Of a DNA stretch of 64,000 nt, positions 25,632 through 34,833 are shown in pieces; position 1 is the first letter of the stretch, and each line of letters starts with the position of its first letter. The position numbers and the translations under genes are program-made. The notes below the pieces were generated by a model. That model worked only from the letters and a program-made list of their open reading frames with translations, was not told the origin of the DNA and searched no databases. The stretch is taken from contig NZ_JAZHRT010000001.1 of NCBI RefSeq assembly GCF_036924535.1, positions 8,494,001 to 8,558,000 on the forward strand, in the 5' to 3' direction. The stretch is from Bradyrhizobium sp. AZCC 2262 (GTDB lineage Bacteria > Pseudomonadota > Alphaproteobacteria > Rhizobiales > Xanthobacteraceae).

Positions 25632-26594
25632 CTATGCGCCCTTCGCCAGCAGCGCCTTGAAATCCGCGCGGGCGCGTTGCGCTTCTCGCCTGGCGGTCTC
25701 GGAGGCTTCGCCAAGACCGAAATAGCCGTGGATCAGGCCGAGGCCGTCGTGATAGCTGGTCGGAACGCTGGCTGCCTTTAGCGCGTCGGCGTAGGCCTTG
25801 CCCTCGTCGCGGAGCGGATCGAACCAGGCGGTGCAGACGATCGCGGGCGCAAGACCTGCAAGGTTTTTGGCGCGCAGCGGCGAGACGCGCCAGTCGGTGC
25901 CGTGGCTTTTGTCGGCGAGATAATGGCCGCAAAACCATTCCATGGTGGCGCGGGTGAGGAAATAGCCTTCTGCGTTCTCGCTGCGTGAGGGGAAGCGGGC
26001 GTTTTCCGTCGCATCCGCGAAATTTCCGGCGACGTCGGTGACGGGATAGACCAGCAGCTGCGCCGCCAGTTTGATGCCGGCGTCGCGGCAGGCGATCGCG
26101 GTGGCGGCCGCCAGATTGCCGCCGGCGCTGTCACCGGCCACGCCGACGCGCTTCTCGTCGCCGCCGAATTCGGCGATGCGGGCGATGACGTCCTTGGTGG
26201 CGGCGAAGGCATCCTCGAAGGCGGCGGGAAAGCGCACCTCCGGCGGGCGGCGATAATCGACCGAGACGACGACCGCGCCAGTCTCGATCGCAAGCCAGCG
26301 CGCTTGCCGGTCATGGGTGTCGAGATCGCCGGCGACCCAGCCGCCGCCGTGGAAGAACACGACTGTCGGCGATTTCTCGTTCGAATTCCGGTAGGCCCGC
26401 GCGCCGAGGAAACTGGCGGCGCCTTTCACCTTGATGTCCTCCGCGCTCATCACCGGTGGCGGCGGGACGTCCGCGCGCGAGGCGGCCAGCGCACGAAGCG
26501 CATCGCGCGCGCTCTGCGGCGTCAGCGTCGTGGCATCGCGCAGCGGCAGCAGCGGAATGATCTGGGCGACGACGGGATCGAGCGGCGTAATCAT
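25632..26594 (-). CDS. HSL-family alpha/beta hydrolase (esterase)
   Basis: A 320-residue hormone-sensitive-lipase-type esterase. The oxyanion motif FFHGGGWVAGD and the nucleophile motif GDSAGGNLAAA are both intact. The acid lies in TAWFDPLRDEG and the His in LGLIHGYFGLG. It should split short-chain acyl esters in the cytoplasm; no signal peptide is seen. It converges on the epoxide hydrolase gene with 21 bp between stops. Confidence 0.9.
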   Translation of the reverse strand: MITPLDPVVAQIIPLLPLRDATTLTPQSARDALRALAASRADVPPPPVMSAEDIKVKGAASFLGARAYRNSNEKSPTVVFFHGGGWVAGDLDTHDRQARWLAIETGAVVVSVDYRRPPEVRFPAAFEDAFAATKDVIARIAEFGGDEKRVGVAGDSAGGNLAAATAIACRDAGIKLAAQLLVYPVTDVAGNFADATENARFPSRSENAEGYFLTRATMEWFCGHYLADKSHGTDWRVSPLRAKNLAGLAPAIVCTAWFDPLRDEGKAYADALKAASVPTSYHDGLGLIHGYFGLGEASETARREAQRARADFKALLAKGA

Positions 26595-26912
26595 GCGGGG
26601 TGTGCCTCACTTCGGAATGAGCCGACAGCATAGATAACGGGCGTGCCCGCCGCAATCGCACCATTTTGTGAGCAGACGAGCCGATTTCCTTCAATTGGTA
26701 ATGAGTCCTGCAAGCAGATGAACAGCAGCCGCATTGTCAGATTTTGCTGCAGTTGCCGCTTACCGATGCATCGCGATGACAGACTTGCAGATGCTCACGT
26801 GAAGCACGCAGTTCTTAGAGAGATTCAATTCCTTCAGTGTTCTATTCGTTCGCAGAGACTGGTAGACGGCGGGCCGCGTGAATCGCGTTTTGTGAAGTGG
26901 AAGTGAAGCGAA
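26595..26912. other. Intergenic region before the decayed TonB receptor
   Basis: 318 bp without a supported gene. It holds the first copy of an imperfect direct repeat (26672-26719). The remainder is less GC-rich and presumably once held the receptor promoter. I see no clear Fur box. Confidence 0.4.
26672..26719 (+). repeat. Imperfect direct repeat, left copy
   Basis: About 48 bp, containing CGATTTCCTTCAAT and GCAAGCAGAT, matches 28563-28610 with about eight differences. Weaker similarity continues some 40 bp to the left in both copies. The two copies flank the TonB-receptor/PepSY remnant. Confidence 0.6.
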
Positions 26913-28196
26913 GTGACGACCAGTGCTGATTGCCGGCTCGTAGAGGACCATCGAAACCGAATCGACAAGCGCCACGCGCAATTACTTATCGGTGCGGCAT
27001 TCCTGCTGGTTGATCTATCGTTCTCGACCACGATGGCAAAAGCGCAATCGAGCGTAGCGCTGCCGGCGGTGACGGTCGAATCGCCGACGCAAAGGCGGAA
27101 GCTCGCCCGCCCGGCAAGCCCTTCTGCGCAACGGACCCAGGCCGCTGCCGCGCGTCAGCGCAATCAAAATGCGACGCCCGCACAACCGACACCGTCAGAA
27201 CGCGCCGCCGCTGCAGCGGCCGCCCTGAATGAAGCCAAGCTCGGCTATCGCGCGATGCCGAATTCGACCACGCTGCGCACTGGCGCGTCCCCGCTCGATA
27301 CCTCGCAATCCGTCAATATCGTACCCGAGCAGGTCATCAAGGATCAGCTACCGCGCAAACATCGACGACGCGCTCGTCAATATCAGCGGCATCACCCAGA
27401 CCAACACGCTCGCCGGCACGCAGGACGCCGTCATCCGGCGTGGCTTCGGCGATAATCGCGACGGCTCGATCATGCGCAACGGCATGTCGCTGGTTCAAGG
27501 CCGCAGCCTCAATCCCGCGGTCGAAAGCGTCGAGGTGCTGAAAGGTCCTGCTTCGCTGCTCTATGGCATCATGGATCCCGGCGGCATCGTCAACACGATC
27601 AGCAAGCGTCCGGAACTCTATCAGCACGGGTCGGTTACCCTGCTTGGCTCGACCTATGGCGGCGGCAAGAGCGGCGCGGACGGGACCTTCGATATCACCG
27701 GCCCGATCGGCAAGGACGGTCTGGCCTATCGCTTCATCGCCTATGGCGTCAACGAGGAATACTGGCGCAATTTCGGGCGCCACCGCGAAACGCTGATTGC
27801 GCCATCGCTGGCGTGGTATGGCGAGAACACCACGATCCAGCTCAACTACGAGCATCGCGATTTTCTTTCTCCGTTCGACCGCGGCACGGCGCTCGACTCC
27901 CGCACCAACAAGCCGCTTGCCATACCGGCGACACGCCGGCTCGACGAGCCCTATAACAACATGTGGGGAACATCCGACCTGATGCAGGCATCGGTCGAAC
28001 ACAGACTCAACAACGACTGGAAACTCTACGCGGCCTGCAACGACAACACCGAGAGCTTCAGCGCCAACCAGCTGCGCATCACCGCGGTCAACCCCGTCAC
28101 CGGTATCGTGACCCGCGGCAATGACGGCAACCGGGGTTCGCTCAGCAACGTCAGTTACGGCACATCCTACCTGCAGGGTGGCTTCCGGCTCGGCGG
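26913..28196 (+). pseudogene. TonB-dependent siderophore receptor, frameshifted and truncated
   Basis: The N-terminal part (PAVTVESPTQRRKLARP, then SQSVNIVPEQVIKDQLPR) reads in one frame to about 27356. One extra A at 27357-27359 shifts the frame, and the plug domain continues in the next one (NIDDALVNISGITQTN; VESVEVLKGPASLLYG; DPGGIVNTISKRP). Barrel sequence runs to about 28196 (SYLQGGFRLGG) and then stops abruptly, roughly half way through a normal 700-750-residue receptor. It cannot encode a working outer-membrane channel. The original role was ferric-siderophore uptake. Confidence 0.88.
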
Positions 28197-28484
28197 GATG
28201 CGTCGCACGACGGCGCGCGGGACGAATTCCGGATTGATGCCGTCACCGGCCGGCTGGTTTCGTCGGAGGTCTACGCGGACAAATCAATCGGCGAGCGGAT
28301 CCTTGCCAGCGTGCTGGACATTCACCGCGGCAGCATATTTGGCTGGCCGGGCCAGCTGCTGTTCATGATGGCCGCGGCCCTGATGCCGCTGTTCATGGTC
28401 ACCGGCTTTGTGCTGTATCTTTCGCGCCGAAAGCATCGGCGCATGTCGCGGCGGATGATCGGGAGCCTGGTTCCGGGCGAATGA
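28197..28484 (+). pseudogene. PepSY-associated membrane protein, C-terminal remnant
   Basis: Starting exactly where the receptor barrel ends, a third frame encodes the last 95 residues of a PepSY-TM protein: DEFRIDAVTGRLVSSEVYA, ERILASVLDIHRGSIFGWPG, and a membrane segment MPLFMVTGFVLYLSRRK. PepSY-TM genes commonly follow siderophore receptor genes. The join implies that one deletion removed the 3' half of the receptor gene and the 5' two-thirds of the PepSY gene. Confidence 0.82.
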
Positions 28485-28562
28485 AGCGCGCAGCCGTGCA
28501 GGCTTGTGTGGAACATGCGGCAGCATCGGTAGCGGCCGCCGCAGTCGCGGCGTTTGGCCCAG

Positions 28563-28610
28563 GCAGACCAGTCGATTTCCTTCAATCGATAGTTAAGTCC
28601 CGCAAGCAGA
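28563..28610 (+). repeat. Imperfect direct repeat, right copy
   Basis: Partner of 26672-26719, in the same orientation. It shares CGATTTCCTTCAAT and GCAAGCAGAT. It lies 79 bp beyond the PepSY remnant. Confidence 0.6.
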
Positions 28611-28727
28611 TACGCGGGGGCGCGCAGATGGAATCGTGCGCCGTTTACTTTTCGTTATCCATAAACCGGTGCGTGCGGGGAACGGCCGGCCGCGCCGCTC
28701 ATTACTCCTTACCAGAGGAGTGGTGCG

Positions 28728-28970
28728 ATGAATCAATTTGCCGGGGTGGACCGGGCGCTCGACGAAATGCTGGTGCAACTCGGCGGGATGGTGCTGAGGC
28801 TGTCCAGCCCGCAGGTGACGCGAACGCCCGAAGAGCGGCACGCGCTGGCGTGCTCGGTCAATCAATATTCGGTGTGTGCGGCGCGCTCGGACGATCCGCG
28901 CGTGCACGAGCTCAAGATCGAACTGGAAGAGACGGTCAAGCCGAAATTGCGGCTGGTCGCCAGCCGGTAA
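28728..28970 (+). CDS. Small protein of unknown function
   Basis: An 80-residue cytoplasmic protein with GAGGAG at the correct distance before the ATG. The predicted chain is helical and acidic (DRALDEMLVQLGGMVL; DDPRVHELKIELEETVKPKL), with two Cys (LACSVNQYSVCAA). I do not recognise the family. It stands alone after the decayed iron-uptake locus and is followed by the convergent cytochrome gene. Confidence 0.6.
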   Translation: MNQFAGVDRALDEMLVQLGGMVLRLSSPQVTRTPEERHALACSVNQYSVCAARSDDPRVHELKIELEETVKPKLRLVASR

Positions 28971-29086
28971 AGTACGCCGCCTGATCCCCTCTGTGACGCA
29001 AGCCGCTTCGGAAAAGGCGGGCGGCCGGGCCGCCTGGCGCAAAGACGCGCTTCGCGCTTTTGCCCGTCCGTCGCAACGTGCAGACC

Positions 29087-30931
29087 TCAAAGCGTCTTGA
29101 GGTATTCGATCAGTGCCTTTCGATCGCCCTCCAGCAGCTCCGGTCCGATCAGGCCTTTGATTTCCTTGTCCTTGTTGTAGTCCTTCCTGAATTCGTGACC
29201 TCTGTTCGAGTTTCCGCGAATGGAGGTATCGAATTTGAAGCCGTTGGTGATCGGGTCGGTGTTGTAGCCGAGCTTCACGGGGTCGTATTCGCGGCTGCCG
29301 AGATAGAATGTCGGCGGCCTTTTCTCGGGATCCCCGAGCAGATCTTCGATGGTCGGCACCGAACCGTTGTGCAGGTACGGCGGCGTCGCCCAGACGCCGT
29401 TGAGCGGACGCACCTTGTAGGCAAGCTCACCCCGGAGTTCGTTCGGCATATATCCTTCGATCCGCTTCCGCTCCGCCGGGCTCGTGGGTGGTTTCTTCTG
29501 GTCGAAGACGTAGTTGACGGTCTTCTCGACCAGATCGCCCAGTGCGAATGCGAAACTGCTGCTCTTGATCCCGAGATTTTCGGGGACCGCGACCGTGCGG
29601 GCCCCCATGTCTGCCGCCTGTGCGGGATCGGTTCCGATATGCGAGATCGGGATATTCTCGACCTTGAGGATCGGCTCGCCGGCCTCATTCCTGGTCCACC
29701 AGTCCTTGTTGTTGAAATCGTAGAACGCCTCGCTTGTCACCGGCGGGCGGTGACAGCCCTCGCAATGGGTCTTGTAGAGTTCGGCGCCCTTGTCGGCCAG
29801 TTTCTGATCGAACGGCGGCAGAATGTCGGCCGGCCATTTCGGAGATTTCAGGCCCGGAAAACCAGTCTTGGCGTTCGGCAGCGAGTCACCCTTGATCATC
29901 TGCTCCATCTTGAACAGCCGATCCACGTCCACGCTGGACTTATACAGTCCCTTCGACGGCTCGGTCAGATTGAGCTCCGCCGACACGCCGAGCGACTCGC
30001 CGGCGTTGCGCACCATAGGCTGCATGATGGAGCCGTTATACTGCACCCAGTCGAACCACGGCGTGTTCCAGATCCGTGGGTAATGCACCGGCGCGGAGGA
30101 GCCGGCGTAGTTTTCCGGCTTCCTCAGGTCGATTGAAAACACCTGGTTGCCGATCCGGTTGAGCGCATCGAGCCGTCCGTAACCTTCCAGGATGCTTTGG
30201 GAGGCCACCCGCTCTTCCAGGTTCTTGACGTGCTTGTACTGATTGAGAACCTGTTCGAGCTGGTTCCTCAGCGTTTCGCGGTCGTCGAGTGTGGCGTCCG
30301 GCCCCAGGATGCGCTCGGCGAAACGGTCGAACCGGCCGGGCCAGTAGCGCGTCAGCAAGAGCGAGATGCCCATGCCTTGCTTCATCGCGAGGAGATTGGT
30401 GAGCGCCGGTCCACCGTCAATGACGACGGCGGTGTCCTTGTAGGTGAAGCTGCCGGTGTGGCAGGCCGCGCAGGTCAGGCCGACACCGTTCATCTCCTTC
30501 TTGGTGCGCGGGTTGCGCCATACCGCGCCCGTCGAATCGAGCATCGGTGTGCCTTTCGCGAATCCGATCGGAAGCGCCTCCTTGCCGGGGATGATGGTAT
30601 CCGGAATGAAGCCATAGCGGTCGAGATAGGCGGTGTCGCTGAACAGGCCGACCTTGCTGAACGGCACCCACGAAATCGTCGGCTGCTCCAGCGCCATGAA
30701 CCAGTCATAGGGGAAGCCGAATGTCCGCGTTCCCTGGTCGGCGTGATAGAACCAGCTCAGATCTTTCTTGCTGACTCCCTGGTCGAGCCAGACGGTCTTC
30801 TTCGGCGTGGGATGCTCCACGATCTTCACATGCAGATCCTGCCAGAGCTTGGCGATATCGTCCTTGAAGGCGACATAACCGCCGACGATCGCCAGCACGA
30901 TCACAATTGTCGCAATCCTCTTGCCACCCAT
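29087..30931 (-). CDS. Diheme c-type cytochrome (RoxA/MauG-peroxidase-like)
   Basis: A 614-residue protein with an N-terminal membrane anchor (IATIVIVLAIVGGYVAF) and two heme c motifs, CAACH (154-158) and CEGCH (390-394). The wide spacing, the 600-residue length and the C-terminal GVWATPPYLHNGSVPTIEDL segment place it in the diheme peroxidase superfamily near the rubber-oxygenase-like (RoxA) group. Periplasmic oxidation of an organic substrate is likely; the substrate is unknown. The ATG at 30931 with AGGGGGCAGG before it is preferred over an ATG 57 bp upstream. No cytochrome maturation or partner gene is adjacent. Confidence 0.82.
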   Translation of the reverse strand: MGGKRIATIVIVLAIVGGYVAFKDDIAKLWQDLHVKIVEHPTPKKTVWLDQGVSKKDLSWFYHADQGTRTFGFPYDWFMALEQPTISWVPFSKVGLFSDTAYLDRYGFIPDTIIPGKEALPIGFAKGTPMLDSTGAVWRNPRTKKEMNGVGLTCAACHTGSFTYKDTAVVIDGGPALTNLLAMKQGMGISLLLTRYWPGRFDRFAERILGPDATLDDRETLRNQLEQVLNQYKHVKNLEERVASQSILEGYGRLDALNRIGNQVFSIDLRKPENYAGSSAPVHYPRIWNTPWFDWVQYNGSIMQPMVRNAGESLGVSAELNLTEPSKGLYKSSVDVDRLFKMEQMIKGDSLPNAKTGFPGLKSPKWPADILPPFDQKLADKGAELYKTHCEGCHRPPVTSEAFYDFNNKDWWTRNEAGEPILKVENIPISHIGTDPAQAADMGARTVAVPENLGIKSSSFAFALGDLVEKTVNYVFDQKKPPTSPAERKRIEGYMPNELRGELAYKVRPLNGVWATPPYLHNGSVPTIEDLLGDPEKRPPTFYLGSREYDPVKLGYNTDPITNGFKFDTSIRGNSNRGHEFRKDYNKDKEIKGLIGPELLEGDRKALIEYLKTL

Positions 30932-31170
30932 GGCCTGCCCCCTGCCCAAAAACCGCGCCAGTGGCGCGCAATATCGGTCTGTTATCAAAAAACGCCGGAA
31001 GGCGAATCACCTTCGGCGTGCGGTTGAGTATGATGCCATCTTATAGTGGCGCTACACGTCTGTCCATGAATCCGATTCCTCTGGCCGGGGTGCGGTCGGC
31101 TGGCTTATCTCTCGCCCGGCTTTTTCCAGTATAGAGTTCCGATCATGCAGCAGAGTGTCGGATAGATCAC

Positions 31171-31854
31171 ATGAAGGCAGCCGAGGCGGAATCGGTCCGA
31201 ATTGAGATCGGGCCCAATGAGGCGGTCTCCGGGTTGCTGATCCAGCCGCCGCAGGCACGCGCATGTTATGTGTTTGCGCACGGAGCAGGCGCGGGCATGA
31301 CCCATGCGTCGATGGAGACCGTCGCCGCTGACCTCGGCGCACGCAGCATTGCGACGCTGCGCTATCAATTCCCCTACATGGAAAAAGGCGGCAAGCGGCC
31401 CGATGCGCCCGCGGTCGCGCACGCCGCGGTGCGAGCGGCGGTGGCGGAAGCCGCGCGACGCTGTCCCGCGCTGCCGCTGATCGCGGGCGGCCGATCGTTC
31501 GGCGGGCGCATGACATCGCAGGCGCAGGCGTTGTCCGCGTTGCCCGGCGTGCGGGGGCTGGCGTTTCTCGGTTTTCCGCTGCATCCGGCCGGAAAGCCTT
31601 CCAGCGATCGGGCCAAGCATCTCGCCGAGGTCAAAATCCCGATGCTGTTCCTCCAGGGCACGCGCGATGCGCTCGCGGAATTGAGTCTGCTCAAGCCGGT
31701 CGTCAAGGGCCTCGGATCGCGCGCGACGCTGCAGTTGCTTGAAGGCGCCGATCATTCCTTTCATGTGCTGAAGAGTTCGGGGCGGAATGATCGCGAGGTG
31801 ATGGATGAGGCGTTGGACGCGTTCGCCGCGTGGGTAGATGGGATTATCGGCTAG
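31171..31854 (+). CDS. KANL3/Tex30-type alpha/beta hydrolase
   Basis: A 227-residue small alpha/beta hydrolase. The motif FAHGAGAGMTHASME near residue 35 and the nucleophile elbow GGRSFGGRM are the marks of this group. The acid lies in LQGTRDALAE and the His in GADHSFHVLK. No signal peptide. Substrate unknown. Divergent to the cytochrome gene and followed by a family A repeat. Confidence 0.85.
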   Translation: MKAAEAESVRIEIGPNEAVSGLLIQPPQARACYVFAHGAGAGMTHASMETVAADLGARSIATLRYQFPYMEKGGKRPDAPAVAHAAVRAAVAEAARRCPALPLIAGGRSFGGRMTSQAQALSALPGVRGLAFLGFPLHPAGKPSSDRAKHLAEVKIPMLFLQGTRDALAELSLLKPVVKGLGSRATLQLLEGADHSFHVLKSSGRNDREVMDEALDAFAAWVDGIIG

Positions 31855-31861
31855 CTCAGAT

Positions 31862-31980
31862 GTCGTCCCTGCGAACGCAGGGACCCATAACCACAACCGT
31901 GTATTGTTGAAAAATGCCGTCTCCTATCGTGCCCTTTCCGCGGGCCGCGGCGTATGGGTCCCTGCGTTCGCAGGGACGAC
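31862..31980. repeat. Palindromic intergenic repeat, family A, copy 3
   Basis: Left arm starts GTCGTCCCTGCGAACG, right arm ends CGCAGGGACGAC, with about 60 bp between. Both inner hairpins are perfect. It lies 8 bp after the hydrolase stop codon and before a co-directional racemase-like gene. Confidence 0.85.
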
Positions 31981-32025
31981 GGATGATAGAGTTGCGCCGT
32001 GCGCCATACCCACTACGATACGCCC

Positions 32026-32766
32026 ATGATAAAAATCCTGATCGTCAATCCGAATACGACTGCCTCGATGACCGAAACGATCGGCGCCGCTGCGCGCGCC
32101 GTCGCGGCGCCCGGCACCGAAATATCCGCAGTAACGTCAGCGATGGGGCCGGTCTCGATCGAGGGCTATTACGACGAGGCGTTCGCCGTGCCGGGCCTGA
32201 TCCAGGCACTGATGAATGCGCCTGATGCCGATGCGGCGATCGTCGCTTGTTTCGACGACACCGGCCTCGACGCCGCGCGGACCGCCGCGCATTTCCCGGT
32301 GGTCGGCATCTGCGAGGCGGCGCTGGTGACGGCGGGCCAGATCGCAAAACGCATCGCCGTCGTCACCACGCTGCCGCGCTCGATCGTGCCGCTGGAGGAA
32401 CTGGTGCGCCGCTATGGTTTTGCGGAGAGGGTGCGGGTCACCGCCTGCGACGTCGCGGTGCTCGATCTCGACAAGCCCGGCTCGGGCGCTGAAGCGAAGC
32501 TTGAGGCTGAGATTGCCCACGCGCTGGATAAAGGCGCGGAAGCGATCGTGCTGGGCTGCGCGGGCATGGCCGATCTCGCGCAAAAACTGTCGCGGAAATT
32601 TGACGTGCCCGTCGTCGATGGCGTGGCAGCCGCGGTGAAGCAGGCCGAGGCGCTGGCCGGCCTGAAGCTCAAGACGTCCCGGCGTGGCTCGTACGCGTCG
32701 CCGGGCGTGAAGGACTATGATGGGTTACTCAAGCCGTTTGCGCCAAAAACATCAGGTCGCGTGTAG
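32026..32766 (+). CDS. Asp/Glu/hydantoin racemase-family protein
   Basis: A 246-residue protein starting IKILIVNPNTTASMTETIG, the hallmark of hydantoin racemases. The two catalytic Cys positions are present (VACFDDTGLDA; LGCAGMADLA). It would racemise a hydantoin, aspartate or glutamate derivative, or act as an arylmalonate-type decarboxylase. The start is set at 32026, since only that ATG gives the normal beta-strand start; no strong ribosome-binding site is visible. Its TAG stop is the first triplet of a family G repeat. Confidence 0.83.
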   Translation: MIKILIVNPNTTASMTETIGAAARAVAAPGTEISAVTSAMGPVSIEGYYDEAFAVPGLIQALMNAPDADAAIVACFDDTGLDAARTAAHFPVVGICEAALVTAGQIAKRIAVVTTLPRSIVPLEELVRRYGFAERVRVTACDVAVLDLDKPGSGAEAKLEAEIAHALDKGAEAIVLGCAGMADLAQKLSRKFDVPVVDGVAAAVKQAEALAGLKLKTSRRGSYASPGVKDYDGLLKPFAPKTSGRV

Positions 32767-32855
32767 CCCGGATGGGGCGAAGCGCAATCCGGGGGAATCG
32801 CGCAGCCGGCCAGCCTTGCGAGCAGTCCCGGATTTCGCTGCGCTCCATCCGGGCT
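32764..32855. repeat. Palindromic intergenic repeat, family G
   Basis: Arms TAGCCCGGATGGGGCGAAGC and the near-complementary GCTGCGCTCCATCCGGGCTA enclose about 50 bp. It lies between the convergent ends of the racemase-like and SDR genes. Its TAG is the stop codon of the racemase-like gene. Confidence 0.8.
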
Positions 32856-32864
32856 ACGCATCTG

Positions 32865-33647
32865 TTACGCCGCCGTTGGCGCTCCATAGATCTTGTCGCG
32901 CAGCCGCCGCATGCCGGTGAGCCAGCGGTCGCGGCTGGACGCCTTGCGCTGCATGTATTCGGCGACCTGCGGGTGCGACAGGATGAGAAAGCGCTCTTGC
33001 TCCATCGCCTCGATCACCATGCGCGCCACTTCCGGCGATTGCAGCACGCCGTCGACCCGCGCGGCGCTCGGGCCCGGCGTCGTCATGCCTGTTTGCACCG
33101 ATTGCGGGCACAGCACGGACACGCGGATGCCGCGGTCGCCATATTGAATGGCGAGATGCTCGGCTAGCGCCACCGCCGCATTTTTCGTCACGCCATAAGG
33201 CATCGAGTTCAGCGAGGCCAGCAGGCCCGCCGCGGAAGCGGTGTTGAGGAGATAGCCGGAGCCCCGCGCAAGCATGCCAGGTACCAGGGCGCGCGCTGCG
33301 AACACGTGGCTCATGACATGGACGCGCCAGCTTACGTCCCAGTCGGCGTCGGAGGCGGTCTCCTGTCCCTTGCGCGACAGGCCGGCGTTGGAAAAGAACA
33401 CGTCGACCGGGCCATATTTGTCTTCGGCCGCGGCGATCAGCGCCTTGATGTCTTCTTCCAGCCCGACATCGGCCGTGATCGGCAAGCCGTCGATGTCGCC
33501 GGCGACCTTCGCCAGCTTGTCGCGCGATGTCTTCAGGTCGGCGACAACGACGCCGCGCGCACCGGCCTCCGCATAGGCGCGCGCCACCGCCTCGCCGATG
33601 CCGCTCGCAGCTCCCGTAACGATGCAGACCTTGCCTTTGACGTGCAT
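32865..33647 (-). CDS. Short-chain dehydrogenase/reductase (SDR)
   Basis: A 260-residue classical SDR: TGAASGIGEA nucleotide motif, FFSNAG, and the Ser (NTASAAG), Tyr and Lys (PYGVTKNA) catalytic set. The sequence around the C-terminus (LSHPQVAEYMQRKASSRDRW) is typical of SDRs in fatty-acid or CoA-ester gene neighbourhoods. The ATG at 33647 is preceded by AAGGGAAG. The frame runs much further upstream but that part is antisense to the biotin synthase gene. Substrate unknown. Confidence 0.88.
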   Translation of the reverse strand: MHVKGKVCIVTGAASGIGEAVARAYAEAGARGVVVADLKTSRDKLAKVAGDIDGLPITADVGLEEDIKALIAAAEDKYGPVDVFFSNAGLSRKGQETASDADWDVSWRVHVMSHVFAARALVPGMLARGSGYLLNTASAAGLLASLNSMPYGVTKNAAVALAEHLAIQYGDRGIRVSVLCPQSVQTGMTTPGPSAARVDGVLQSPEVARMVIEAMEQERFLILSHPQVAEYMQRKASSRDRWLTGMRRLRDKIYGAPTAA

Positions 33648-33830
33648 GTTCGGCTTCCCTTGTTTTCTTTTTCTTGAATGGCGTCGAGAGTGATACGACC
33701 TCCGCGGCGCGGTCAATGCCGGTTTGCGCCGGCGATCAATTTTTTGCAGGCACGGTGCGCGCCGCTGGTGTCGGCTTCGCCAGCGTGCGATGACGTCGCG
33801 CGGGGCAATCAGGATCGGGAGAATTGAAGA

Positions 33831-34811
33831 ATGCTCGAAGTGCGGGATGAGTCGAATGCGACGGCGCCGCTTGCGGACGCTCCGGAGTGGACGAGCGAGG
33901 CGGCCTGGTCGCTCTACCGGCTCCCCTTCAACGATCTGCTGTTCCAGGCGCAAACCATTCACCGCCGGCATTTCGATCCCAACCGCGTGCAGCTCAGCAA
34001 GCTGCTCAATATCAAGACCGGCGGCTGCCCGGAGGATTGCGGCTATTGCAGCCAGTCCTCGCATCATTCGACGGGGCTTGCCGCCTCGAAGCTGATGGAG
34101 GTCGAAAAGGTCGTCGCCGAGGCACGCAAAGCCAAGGCCGGCGGCGCGACGCGCTACTGCATGGGCGCGGCATGGCGCAATCCGAAGCCGAGAGACATGG
34201 ATGCCATCGTCGAAATGGTCGGCGCCGTGAAAGCGCTCGGGCTCGAGACCTGCATGACACTGGGAATGCTGGACCGCGATCAGTCGGACCGCCTCAGCGC
34301 CGCGGGGCTCGACTACTACAACCACAATATCGATACGTCGGCGCGCTATTACCCGCAGGTGACCTCGACGCGCAATTTTTCCGATCGTCTCGACACGCTG
34401 GAGAATGTCCGGCAATCCGGCATGAAAGTGTGTTGCGGAGGCATCCTCGGCATGGGCGAGGAAGAAACCGACCGCGTCGAAATGCTGGTCACCCTTGCGA
34501 ACCTGGCCGAGCCGCCGGAAAGCGTTCCGATCAACATGCTGATTCCGATCGCCGGCACGCCGCTCGCCAAGGCGGCGCCGATCGCGCCAATCGAGTTTGT
34601 CCGGATCGTCGCGCTCGCGCGCATCATGATGCCGAAATCATATGTCCGCCTGTCGGCGGGCCGCTCGGCAATGACGGATGAGATGCAGGCGCTCTGCTTC
34701 TTCGCGGGGGCGAATTCGATTTTCGTCGGCGACACCTTGCTGACGGCCGGTAATCCGGAGGACGAGGCCGACCGGAAGCTGTTCAATCGGCTGGGACTGC
34801 AGGCGATCTGA
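33831..34811 (+). CDS. bioB: Biotin synthase
   Basis: A 326-residue radical-SAM enzyme that inserts sulfur into dethiobiotin. The [4Fe-4S] motif CPEDCGYC lies near residue 66, followed by [37 protein letters not shown] and the C-terminal [14 protein letters not shown] are all typical. The Arg of the [2Fe-2S] site lies in VRLSAGRS. No other bio gene is next to it in this window. An upstream GGATCGGGAGAA provides the ribosome-binding region. Confidence 0.95.
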   Translation: MLEVRDESNATAPLADAPEWTSEAAWSLYRLPFNDLLFQAQTIHRRHFDPNRVQLSKLLNIKTGGCPEDCGYCSQSSHHSTGLAASKLMEVEKVVAEARKAKAGGATRYCMGAAWRNPKPRDMDAIVEMVGAVKALGLETCMTLGMLDRDQSDRLSAAGLDYYNHNIDTSARYYPQVTSTRNFSDRLDTLENVRQSGMKVCCGGILGMGEEETDRVEMLVTLANLAEPPESVPINMLIPIAGTPLAKAAPIAPIEFVRIVALARIMMPKSYVRLSAGRSAMTDEMQALCFFAGANSIFVGDTLLTAGNPEDEADRKLFNRLGLQAI

Positions 34812-34833
34812 CCGGGGTGGGCACAGCCGGCCT

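Noticed and set aside
28322..28585. Minus-strand frames beginning MKEI at both direct repeat copies (28585 and 26694)
   Set aside because: The similarity comes only from the direct repeat itself; the frames diverge at once and carry no domain.
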